Source: Microcystis aeruginosa W13-11
GTDB taxonomy: Bacteria; Cyanobacteriota; Cyanobacteriia; Cyanobacteriales; Microcystaceae
Reading direction: 5' to 3'
Assembly (NCBI GenBank): GCA_009995705.1
Contig: JAADBR010000173.1
Location: forward strand, 1 to 8,406
Length of the DNA: 8,406 nt
In this document: positions 1 to 5,639 of the stretch, one piece after another
Layout of the letters: each line of letters begins with the position of its first letter
Position numbering within the stretch: position 1 is the first letter of the stretch
Notes under the pieces: generated by a model
Told to the model about the DNA's origin: nothing
Seen by the model: only the letters and a program-made list of their open reading frames with translations
Databases searched by the model: none
Translations under genes and position numbers: made by a program

Positions 1-525
1 GATTTCTGATTCTGGTCGGGCAATGTTCCACACCCTCACTTCCGTCATTTGACCTTCAAAGTAACCATCATTAGCCCAGTTACTCTTACCTATATAGTTT
101 AAGGTTCGGTTCAGTGTGTCTGGAAGACTTAATTGTTTACTTTGAATTAATTGACCATTTTTATACAGTTTCGCCATCCCTGATTTATCAATGGTGGCTG
201 CTACATGAATCCACTTATCAATTTCCAAGGTATTTGGGGTTTCTATGGTGTAGGTTACATTGTTACAAAACAGATGGAGTCCCAGCGCATTAGATGTTCC
301 CACATTTGCCAGGACAATGTTCTTGTTTCCCCGTCCATTGCCGAAATCAATAATTCGTGACCAGGAGCGAAAACTTTTGTACTGAACCCAAGCTTCTACA
401 GTAAATCCTTGGGAATAGTCCGTGTTGACTGCGGGTAACTGCACATAATCATCTATGCCATCAAATACTAGGACAGATTCGATAGCACCCTTCTTGGCGA
501 TCGTAGTATTTTCTGATTGACTCAT
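1..525 (-). CDS. LamG-like (concanavalin A-like) lectin-fold protein, 3' end outside window
   Basis: The frame is open from ATG at 523-525 to the left edge, giving 175 residues with no stop, so the C-terminus lies outside the window. The protein starts MSQSENTT and has no signal peptide. It matches the LamG/Laminin_G_3 jelly-roll pattern: LVFDGIDDYVQLP near residue 19, FTVEAWVQYKSF near 41, RIIDFGNG near 57, WIHVAATIDKSG near 105, KLYKNGQLI near 119, YIGKSNW near 143 and FEGQMTEVRVWN near 156. Such domains bind carbohydrate or protein ligands, and the ligand here cannot be read from sequence. An AAGGAG Shine-Dalgarno lies at 536-541, 10 nt from the start, and a promoter lies at 591-620. The visible part may be one domain of a larger protein. 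Confidence 0.85.
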   Translation of the reverse strand, partial: MSQSENTTIAKKGAIESVLVFDGIDDYVQLPAVNTDYSQGFTVEAWVQYKSFRSWSRIIDFGNGRGNKNIVLANVGTSNALGLHLFCNNVTYTIETPNTLEIDKWIHVAATIDKSGMAKLYKNGQLIQSKQLSLPDTLNRTLNYIGKSNWANDGYFEGQMTEVRVWNIARPESEI

Positions 526-573
526 GGTCACTTATCTCCTTAACTAAGAGCCAGTTTAAGTTTGAAGTCCGCT

Positions 574-584
574 GGCACTGTGCC
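574..584. promoter_or_regulatory. 11-bp palindrome at the predicted transcription start (possible operator)
   Basis: GGCAC-T-GTGCC is a perfect dyad centred about 6 bp downstream of the predicted start of the LamG-like transcript. Its position fits a repressor site, but the dyad is short and the binding protein is unknown. Confidence 0.3.
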
Positions 585-590
585 GACTAG

Positions 591-620
591 AAGATAACTC
601 ATAGGGACTGCAATAGTCAA
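591..620 (-). promoter_or_regulatory. Candidate sigma70-type promoter for the LamG-like gene
   Basis: Read on the minus strand, TTGACT (615-620) is followed by an 18-bp spacer and TATCTT (591-596). A start near 585 would give a leader of about 60 nt before the ATG at 525. It is the best -35/-10 pair I found by eye in this spacer. Confidence 0.45.
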
Positions 621-830
621 GAACTTTTGCGGTCAGCAGCAATTCTCATTTTAAGGTTTCATGACATTAAAACCCTTGCACCTAGAGGGGTTAAAATTCT
701 TTAACGAATCTCTAGATCGCTGAAACAACGCAAAATCCTTTCAAAATGAGTTGAACTAAGTCGAGGTATCGCCACTGCGACTCGTCTTCAGAATGGGGCG
801 TAATAGTTTCTGATCATTGTGGTCATTGTC

Positions 831-1298
831 CTAAAAGTTTTCCAAACTTTTACCATTGGGTTCAATGCGAAAGATAAAAGTAACCAACGCCCCAAAAAGA
901 GAAGTGATAACTAAACCATGTAAAAGGTTAGACGTACCAATTTGTTCCCTGAGAATCGGAAAGAAAAAAGCAGTAGTAACCGCTCCGACTTTAGCAAAAG
1001 AGGCGGCAAAACCAGCACCTAACCCACGAATTTGTACGGGAAATATCTCCCCCGCTAAAACATAGGTCATGGCATTGGGTCCGAGATTTGTCATAAAATT
1101 AAAGATGATAAAGCCGCCAAATATAAGAAATACTTTTAATTGATGACCTTCAGGAATAGTTTCTGCCGCTAGGGAAGCGATTCCTAATCCTAAGCCACAG
1201 CCAATAAAGCCTACAATTTGTAAGGGAATCCGTCCGACTTTATCAACCAAAAGGATCGAGGCAAGAAATCCAATCAGGTAAGGATTCAGGTGTCTCAA
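831..1298 (-). pseudogene. MFS transporter, C-terminal fragment (downstream of MITE)
   Basis: This is the C-terminal third of a 12-TM major facilitator transporter. The open frame begins at a TTG inside the MITE, so its first seven residues (MRHLNPY) are MITE-encoded and the next three come from the target duplication. Genuine transporter sequence resumes at LIGFLASILL. The loop 8-9 motif D-K-V-G-R is at residues 19-23, and the loop 10-11 motif EIFPVQIRGLG is at 84-94, followed by two further hydrophobic spans. There is no Shine-Dalgarno before the TTG, so separate translation is doubtful. The fragment continues exactly where the 1407-2351 fragment stops, giving an ancestral protein of about 459 residues, a normal MFS length. 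Confidence 0.85.
1270..1277. repeat. Target site duplication, left copy (CCAATCAG)
   Basis: This 8-bp direct repeat abuts the left end of the MITE and is identical to 1411-1418. Confidence 0.9.
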
Positions 1299-1410
1299 AT
1301 GCAGTCACAGAGCGGCTTCTAAAATCTCAGAACTCGCTAAACTAACAGTTTTATTCTCAATAAGCACGAAAATTAAGGCTTTCAGCGTTTTGTATGACCT
1401 GAATCCTTAC
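1278..1410. mobile_element. 133-bp MITE, IS66-type ends, inserted in the MFS gene
   Basis: The element is bounded by perfect 14-bp inverted repeats: GTAAGGATTCAGGT at 1278-1291 and its complement at 1397-1410. Partial similarity continues inward (CAAATGC against CAAAACGC). Outside the repeats lie identical 8-bp direct repeats CCAATCAG. It has no coding capacity. Ends beginning GTAA plus an 8-bp target duplication are the signature of the IS66 family, so it was probably mobilised in trans by an IS66 transposase encoded elsewhere. That assignment rests on the ends and duplication length only. The outermost bases supply the TAA stop that ends the upstream transporter fragment. Confidence 0.9.
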
Positions 1411-1418
1411 CCAATCAG
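1411..1418. repeat. Target site duplication, right copy (CCAATCAG)
   Basis: This 8-bp direct repeat abuts the right end of the MITE and is identical to 1270-1277. The 133-bp element plus one 8-bp copy is 141 bp, exactly 47 codons. Confidence 0.9.
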
Positions 1419-2031
1419 TAAGAACAGATCGATTGCTCCAGAACCTTCCGCTGCCACCATATCTTTGAAAATAAAATTAGGCTGAGTTTTGGTAAATAGG
1501 GTTGCTAAAATCGTCGGGGTAAAAATACCAATGCCGTAGGTGGCTAGATCCTGCAAAAACCAAGGAACAGCCGCTAATATAGTTGCCCTGAGATAGCGAA
1601 GGGAAAACAAAAGCTTGTATTTTTGCTGGCGTTGCTGGCCGATTCTCTCTACTAAGTCCGCAAGCTCAACTGGGCGTTGCAGTAAAACTTTAGCAGAGCG
1701 TTGAGCATCCTCTTGGCGATTGTGAGATATTAACCAATGGGCGCTTTCTGGGATTCCTGTCCTCAATAAAAAAACAATAATTCCTGGAATAACTAAACTG
1801 GCGTACATCCAATGCCAAGCTCCTACTTCAGGGTTAATCCGCAGTACCAGTAATCCGATTAAAACTCCGCCTAGGGAGCCAATTGATTGAAAAGCAAAAG
1901 CCCCTAATACCATTCTGCCCCTAAAACTACTAGGAATTGACTCAGAAATGATCAGATGGGCTGTGGGATAGTCTGCCCCAAGAGCAACCCCGACGCAAAA
2001 TAAAAAGAAAATCAGAGAGGGAATATTCCAA

Positions 2032-2039
2032 GCGATCGC
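2032..2039. repeat. HIP1 octamer GCGATCGC
   Basis: This is the highly iterated palindrome typical of many cyanobacterial genomes. It lies within the MFS gene. Confidence 0.7.
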
Positions 2040-2360
2040 TGTTAAACTGACAAAAACAGTAAAAATCGCCATTTCAGATACGAAAACTAACTTTCGTCCC
2101 AGGCGATCGGCTAAATTTCCGAATAGGGAAGCCCCCACCAAAATCCCCAAAAGCGTTGCGGCAGCAACTGAACCTTTTAGGGCTGATGCTAGATTAAAAT
2201 CTTGCTCAATTAAGGGAATAGCAACTCCAGTCAGAAAGATGACCATGCCTTCAAAAAACTTGCCAGTAGCCGCCAAAATCCAGATGCGCCATTGCATCAA
2301 ACTTAGGGGACGAGGAGGAGTTTCATCGATATAACTTTGTAGGCTTTTCATAGGATAGAG

Positions 2361-2384
2361 CTATCAAAACTATAGTTTTCATAG
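2361..2384. promoter_or_regulatory. 24-bp near-perfect palindrome upstream of the MFS start
   Basis: The arms are CTATcAAAAC and GTTTTcATAG around a TATA centre, with one mismatched pair (lower case). The centre, 2366-2379, is a perfect 14-bp dyad. The adjoining GATAG-AG-CTATC at 2354-2365 is a second small dyad. Lying about 10-33 bp before the start codon, it could be an operator or a leader hairpin. Confidence 0.4.
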
Positions 2385-2479
2385 CTGGTTAGCTTTAAAT
2401 TGAGTTTAAGGCTGATTTAATTTAAGATTAAGATTTTTGGATATTCGTTACTGTTTATGTTAAATCAACAGACAAGAGG

Positions 2480-2611
2480 CTAAGACAACTTACTTCTAAC
2501 CCAAAAATTCTGAAAGTGTCTCAAGCCATAACCTCTCAGTTTTCTTAGTTTAAATTTATTGTTGATTCCCTCGACTAAGGGAAGATTTTTGATTTTTACA
2601 AGAGGTTTATT
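2480..2611 (-). pseudogene. ISL3-family transposase, C-terminal remnant
   Basis: Reading leftwards to a TAG at 2480-2482, the frame encodes VEGINNKFKLRKLRGYGLRH followed by FQNFWVRSKLS. This matches the conserved end of ISL3-type DDE transposases, where VEGxNNKIK...RxxYGFRNFxNFRxR is typical. Homology is clear from about 2575 down to 2480 and fades to its upstream side. No catalytic residue other than the final E region is present, so this is dead. The IS30-like remnant on the other strand begins at about the same point. Confidence 0.65.
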
Positions 2612-2689
2612 AACAATCGTCCTCGACAATGCCTTGACTATCGTACCCCGAAGGAGGTATTCTCTAAAAGCAATTCAGACTCCAATTAG
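2612..2689 (+). pseudogene. IS30-family transposase, C-terminal remnant
   Basis: The frame reads NNRPRQCLDYRTPKEVFSKS and then runs to TAG at 2687-2689. NNRPRKxLxxxTPxEVF is the well-known extreme C-terminus of IS30-type transposases. Only about 25 residues remain, so the element is a stub. It abuts the ISL3-like remnant on the opposite strand, which indicates nested or end-joined insertions followed by deletion. Confidence 0.65.
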
Positions 2690-2696
2690 CCCAATT

Positions 2697-2702
2697 AAGG
2701 AG
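2697..2702 (+). promoter_or_regulatory. Shine-Dalgarno AAGGAG fixing the GTG start at 2708
   Basis: AAGGAG lies 5 nt upstream of GTG 2708-2710. It is the main evidence that the 54-codon frame is translated. Confidence 0.6.
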
Positions 2703-2707
2703 CTAGG

Positions 2708-2872
2708 GTGAAGAAAAATCAGATGATAATGGCTGTAATCGCCTTTGCTGCGGGAGCCGGCACAATATTCGCCGCTATTGTCATTTTTGACATTGATTTT
2801 GTTAAATGGGCTAACTGTAGTGGGCCTTTTGCCGATCCAATTGATCGGCAATCAGCCATTTGCCGCAGATAA
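2708..2872 (+). CDS. Small single-pass membrane protein, 54 aa, unknown function
   Basis: This short frame runs from GTG to TAA (2870-2872) and begins MKKNQMIMAVIAF. One hydrophobic span covers residues 6-28, rich in Ala, Gly and Ile, after a basic N-terminus. A 26-residue polar tail follows, with two Cys (37 and 52) and ends CRR. A good AAGGAG lies 5 nt before the start. I do not recognise the family. Near its 3' end the DNA contains a perfect 9-bp stem (2829-2837 with 2843-2851, loop CAATT), encoding ADPIDRQ. It follows the IS30 stub by 18 nt, so it could owe its expression to flanking insertion DNA, or it could be a resident gene next to an insertion hotspot. Confidence 0.5.
   Translation: MKKNQMIMAVIAFAAGAGTIFAAIVIFDIDFVKWANCSGPFADPIDRQSAICRR
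2829..2851. repeat. Perfect 9-bp hairpin inside the small ORF
   Basis: TTGCCGATC and its complement GATCGGCAA enclose CAATT. A second GC-rich stem, GCCGC (2862-2866) with GCGGC (2877-2881), follows. No T-run follows either, so they are not a canonical terminator. Confidence 0.5.
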
Positions 2873-2883
2873 TCCGGCGGCTC

Positions 2884-2910
2884 TTGACAAACCTTATTAC
2901 TATAAATACT
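2884..2910 (+). promoter_or_regulatory. Candidate promoter for the 330-aa CoBaHMA-like gene
   Basis: A perfect -35 TTGACA lies at 2884-2889. AATACT at 2905-2910 follows at 15 bp within the AT-rich TATAAATACT. The leader to the ATG at 3009 would be about 95 nt. The -35 is convincing and the -10 is only fair. Confidence 0.4.
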
Positions 2911-3008
2911 GACATCTATCTCAGGGGGAGACTGCCTATCGAGCTAAGTGGGCAAGATTGCAACTGAGAATCTAATCTCCAAGCTAATAAATATTGGAAT
3001 AGTGGAAC

Positions 3009-4001
3009 ATGGAAGCAACACTGGGCATCATCTTATCGGTACTTTCGGCAACTGCCACAGCTGTCTGGACAGTTTGGACTTGGAGCGAGCAACAAAAGGA
3101 GGAAAGAACGCAGAAACGAAATCAGATCGCCGCTCTGTATATTAACCCCTTCTTGTTCGCCGCTCAGGAATTGCAAGTCCGACTTGACGACATCATCAAT
3201 CAGCAAGAGTTGGAATTTTTCAAACGGGAATATCCCGAAACCGATGAAATCGGTTCTCCCGAAGCCTTGGAACTACTCTATGTCCTGGTGAAATTCTTCG
3301 GCTGGTACTGGTACGTCTATCGATACGGTCCCTACACCAGAGACAAAAAGGCGATCGAACTGATTAGCAAAATTATCAGGACTTTTGCCAACCGCGAGGA
3401 CTTTGCTGGAGACACTTTCTATTTTTCCTTCTCAGAACAGAGATCTCTGGGACAGACATTCGTTAAAGTCTTTGGGCAAGCTGAATCGATCTACCCTGAG
3501 CTTGAAGCTATCTCGCTCTATCAATTTGCCGCAGAACTGAGGGACGATATCCAAAAAGATCGCCCTATGTATCAGAATGTCATCAAAACGATCCAGGTCA
3601 TCGACAGCGCCGAGCGAGTTGAGCAGCTGCAAGGGCGTGATCGCCTAATCGCCGTACACAATGACTTGGTGGACTTGCTTAGTTATCTAGAAGCCCAAGA
3701 AGGCTTCTGTATCTCGCCCAAGGTACGCCAGAAAATTCCATCTGCAGCAAGCCTGCCCACAGATACCGAAATCATCCATGCTATTGCTGGGCGGGTGCGA
3801 CTGCGGATTCCTCGCCTGCGCCAGGATCTCTCCTATGCCGAGCAGTTGCGCCAGTGCCTTCAGTCCCTAGCCGGCGTGCAAGAAATCCAAATCAATCCAG
3901 ATGCTGCTTCAGTGGCGATTAGCTACGCGCCCACCCTCTCAGAGGCAACATTTCAACAGAGACTTTTTCAAGCCATTGCCCAGTCAGGATCAGTAAATTA
4001 G
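3009..4001 (+). CDS. Membrane-anchored protein with C-terminal CoBaHMA-like (cysteine-free HMA) domain, 330 aa
   Basis: The ATG at 3009 is the first possible start, because an in-frame TAG lies at 3000-3002. It has no clear Shine-Dalgarno. Residues 5-25 form one membrane span, followed by the charged stretch SEQQKEERTQKR, so the bulk is probably cytoplasmic. Residues 40-240 form a mostly helical domain I do not recognise, with an aromatic-rich patch FFGWYWYVYRYGPY at 96-109. Residues 253-306 form an HMA-fold domain: IIHAIAGRVRLRIPRL as first strand, then a helix with YAEQLRQCLQSLAGV, and the strands EIQINPDAASVAISY. The metal-binding CxxC is absent and basic residues line strand 1, as in the CoBaHMA family (the N-terminal domain of some calcyanins). 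The same domain recurs at 5047 and 5640, which ties this gene to that cluster. A membrane-surface or acidic-ligand role is inference. Confidence 0.8.
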   Translation: MEATLGIILSVLSATATAVWTVWTWSEQQKEERTQKRNQIAALYINPFLFAAQELQVRLDDIINQQELEFFKREYPETDEIGSPEALELLYVLVKFFGWYWYVYRYGPYTRDKKAIELISKIIRTFANREDFAGDTFYFSFSEQRSLGQTFVKVFGQAESIYPELEAISLYQFAAELRDDIQKDRPMYQNVIKTIQVIDSAERVEQLQGRDRLIAVHNDLVDLLSYLEAQEGFCISPKVRQKIPSAASLPTDTEIIHAIAGRVRLRIPRLRQDLSYAEQLRQCLQSLAGVQEIQINPDAASVAISYAPTLSEATFQQRLFQAIAQSGSVN

Positions 4002-4028
4002 ACCTCTGGTAAAAATCAAAAATTGTTG

Positions 4029-4316
4029 TTAGGGTTAGGAGTCAGGAGAATTAAGAATGAATAATAAGCAACTAAATAGGGTTGGCTGAATAACTCTAAA
4101 AACCTTGTTGGGTAAAACTTTTAGACCTTTTAGCCATCAAAAAGTACCGCATCTGGGAGTGATCGGGAGAAAAATTCCTGGACTTTTTCCCTGAAAATTA
4201 GGTAATTGACCCCCTCAAAATCGGTAAAACCCTACACCCGTTCGGCAAAAGCTCACGGTCGAAGCCCACACCCCACACCCTCCCCCCACCGAAAAACTTT
4301 TTGCCGCAAACCCTAA
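4029..4316. repeat. Probable multi-copy intergenic repeat, Microcystis-like
   Basis: This non-coding block is bounded by TTAGGGTT (4029-4036) and its complement AACCCTAA (4309-4316). It resembles, from memory, sequence scattered between genes in Microcystis genomes (for example around 4108-4150 and 4188-4210). I see no convincing gene or RNA in it. Its right end contains the C-rich tract described separately. That it is repetitive cannot be shown from one copy. Confidence 0.4.
4265..4287 (-). other. G-quadruplex-capable tract (minus strand)
   Basis: The plus strand has C-runs of 3, 4, 3 and 6 separated by ACA, ACA and T. The minus strand therefore reads G6-A-G3-TGT-G4-TGT-G3, which satisfies the usual G3+N1-7 rule with very short loops. 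Confidence 0.6.
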
Positions 4317-4605
4317 TTATGCAAGAGGTTGATTGTGAATGTCTGGTGAAGAACCTCGGTTTTACCGAAGGAATGAAACAAAGGCCAAAAGCGAAAATCT
4401 GCCACATCTGGTTTTTCAAGTTCCCTGCCAGCATTGCGTCCGCTGCCTGCTGCGTGAATAGGGCGTAAAGCAGTCAGGGTGCATAAGCTGTCAGGGACAA
4501 GAGGAGTCGCCCGACTAACAGAGGAGAGAGCCGCTGAATATCCTCGAACAACTGGCAACTCAATGTCTGACACCGAGTCCGCAATTGTTGTCGGTCAGTC
4601 GGCAT
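4316..4605 (-). pseudogene. Broken ORF of unknown family downstream of DUF5132
   Basis: ATG 4603-4605 opens a frame of 43 residues (MPTDRQQLRTRC..., then FEDIQRLSPLLVGRLLLSLT) ending at TGA 4474-4476. The same frame continues past that stop as LLYALFTQQAADAMLAGNLK, down into the intergenic repeat at about 4316. One in-frame stop thus separates two coherent, Leu/Ala-rich helical stretches. It lies 13 nt after the minus-strand DUF5132 stop and could have been in the same transcript. There is no Shine-Dalgarno and no family match I know. It could be spurious, and apart from it the 4317-4618 stretch holds nothing I recognise. Confidence 0.25.
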
Positions 4606-4618
4606 TTTTGGACTCAAG

Positions 4619-4909
4619 TTAGCTTTCGGAAATAATTTCTACTTCCCGAGGTGGCTGCTCGGCAGCTTTCCTAGTATCGACTTCCGATTTAGCTTCGGCC
4701 ACGAGATCGTTCCACGATTCGGTCGCTTCTGCAAAGGAACTTTGCAGTTTTTCCGTCGTTTCCATGCCAAATTTAAGGCCACCTTTAATCAAGTCGCGAC
4801 CAGAATCTGAGATGGATTTACCCAGTTCAGGGTTGACAGCAGCCCCGACGATGGGAGCAGCAACTAAGACAGCCACAGCCCCAGTACCCAACAATAGTAA
4901 CTCTTCCAT
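4619..4909 (-). CDS. DUF5132 family protein, 96 aa
   Basis: The protein starts MEELLLLGTG and has a hydrophobic segment at residues 4-24. The DUF5132 core follows: NPELGKSISDSGRDLIKGG at 26-44, then an amphipathic helical part with EATESWNDLVAEAKSEV at 61-77, and a charged tail PPREVEIISES. Start ATG 4907-4909 has AAGG 5 nt upstream on the minus strand. A paralog on the plus strand at 6569 keeps the GKS-x-x-DSGRDL, ESWNDLVAEA and EVEI elements. The family's function is unknown. Predicted form: a small membrane-associated helical protein. It is divergent from the CoBaHMA/DUF454 gene across 137 bp, so the two may share a control region. Confidence 0.85.
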   Translation of the reverse strand: MEELLLLGTGAVAVLVAAPIVGAAVNPELGKSISDSGRDLIKGGLKFGMETTEKLQSSFAEATESWNDLVAEAKSEVDTRKAAEQPPREVEIISES

Positions 4910-5126
4910 GATTACCTTGCTATTTGATCACTTCTAGGGTATCAAAAAACCCTTCAGTCTAAAAGGCCAAACTGAATTAATTTGGTTTAAAGTTGGACAT
5001 AGCAATGTTTGACCATCCCGATTGGTAGAGAAAGCAAGAAAAGAAAATGACTCCAGCACTCGCAACCCTTGAATTAAACCTTCAGACTAACGTAAGCAAC
5101 GCTCAAGTCCTGCCGGTCGCAACGCG

Positions 5127-5139
5127 CTCGCTACGCGAG
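5127..5139. repeat. Short palindromic insert in coding sequence (encodes RSLREIA)
   Basis: CTCGC-TAC-GCGAG is a perfect 5-bp stem flanked by GCG and ATCGC. Such HIP-linked palindromes encoding (R)SLRE are familiar as small inserts in cyanobacterial proteins. Here it sits in a linker before the folded domain. Confidence 0.4.
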
Positions 5140-5523
5140 ATCGCCCACCAGCCAAAAATTGACTGCCAAGTGCTGCACTCGCTGCCGGGTCGCCTTCGCC
5201 TAGGCATCCCCAAACTGGCTGGAGATAACACATATAGCGAGAAACTGACTTATGCCCTCCAGTCCCTCGCTTGGATTGGGGAAGTCCGCATCAACCCGGC
5301 GGCAAGTTGCGCGATCATCAACTATCAGAGTCACCCCGGTTCGGAGTCCGAACAGCAGGCGGCAATTTTAGCAATCGTCCAAGAGGCAGATTCCCTCGCC
5401 CTCTTGCCAACTGCCGCTCTAGAAGACGTAGAAGCCGAGTTAGGGAGTTTTTGGGACCAGTTCTCTGGGGAACTGCAAAACTTTTTGACTGGATATGAAG
5501 GGATAGGAAAAGAAATTCTCAAG

Positions 5524-5531
5524 GCGATCGC
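5524..5531. repeat. HIP1 octamer GCGATCGC
   Basis: It lies within the CoBaHMA/DUF454 gene, at the start of the DUF454 membrane domain, and is extended to GGCGATCGCC. Confidence 0.7.
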
Positions 5532-5639
5532 CATCGCCAGCCTGATTATAGGAATTGCTGGGGTGATCTTGCCCCTACTACCAGGAACGCCCTTCCTGCT
5601 CCTGTCCCATTTCTGCTTCTTAGCTTGCTCCTAATTAAG

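Larger units (their letters stand above)
1407..2351 (-). pseudogene. MFS transporter, N-terminal fragment (upstream of MITE)
   Basis: The first 314 residues of a major facilitator transporter of the sugar porter / metabolite:H+ symporter type are present. The hallmark loop 2-3 motif G-N-L-A-D-R-L-G-R-K is at residues 78-87. Membrane spans lie near 27-48, 60-80, 90-110, 112-135, 145-170 and 183-197. IPESAHWL near 200-207 resembles the sugar-porter PESPRWL motif. The start ATG (2349-2351) gives a normal cytoplasmic N-terminus, but I see no Shine-Dalgarno. Translation stops at 1407-1409 in the middle of TM8, on a TAA created by the MITE end. Across the insertion the ancestral reading is FLLIG|FLASILLVDKVGR. 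The solute cannot be assigned. The gene is very probably inactive because TM8 is severed. Confidence 0.85.
5047..5634 (+). pseudogene. CoBaHMA-like domain + DUF454 protein, 3'-truncated (195 aa open frame)
   Basis: The N-terminal linker (1-36) holds TRSLREIAHQ, encoded by a palindromic insert. Residues 39-95 form the cysteine-free HMA-like domain: VLHSLPGRLRLGIPKL, then YSEKLTYALQSLAWIGEV, RINPAASCAIINYQ. After an acidic linker, residues 158-193 start a DUF454 (YbaN-type) membrane domain with IIGIAGVILPLLPGTPFLLL and HFCFL. DUF454 normally continues through F-A-R-x-S-P plus a second membrane span. Here it ends abruptly with ACS and TAA 5632-5634, so the 3' part seems deleted. The open frame may still be translated. 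The start ATG has only a purine-rich AAGAAAAGAAA upstream. HMA-like and DUF454 modules together suggest a membrane-bound accessory protein. Function unknown. Confidence 0.7.

Noticed and set aside
671..692. AACCC...GGGTT as a terminator for the MFS gene
   Set aside because: The stem is only 5 bp with a 12-nt loop and a short T-run, too weak to call.
856..1065. Plus-strand frame opposite the MFS C-terminal piece
   Set aside because: It is antisense to clear transporter coding sequence and has no domain.
831..2351. The two MFS pieces as a natural two-gene split transporter
   Set aside because: The break lies in the middle of TM8, at a MITE with a clear target duplication. The second piece starts inside the MITE on TTG with no ribosome site.
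2948..3145. 65-codon plus frame overlapping the start of the 330-aa gene
   Set aside because: It overlaps the supported gene in another frame and has no ribosome site or recognisable feature.
3781..3950. Canonical metal-binding HMA domain of a copper chaperone or P-type ATPase
   Set aside because: There is no CxxC in any of the three HMA-like domains, and no ATPase motifs such as DKTGT occur in the window.
4313..4573. 86-codon minus-strand frame from GTG 4573
   Set aside because: It overlaps the frame from ATG 4605, has no ribosome site, and its composition looks non-coding. The other frame is more coherent.
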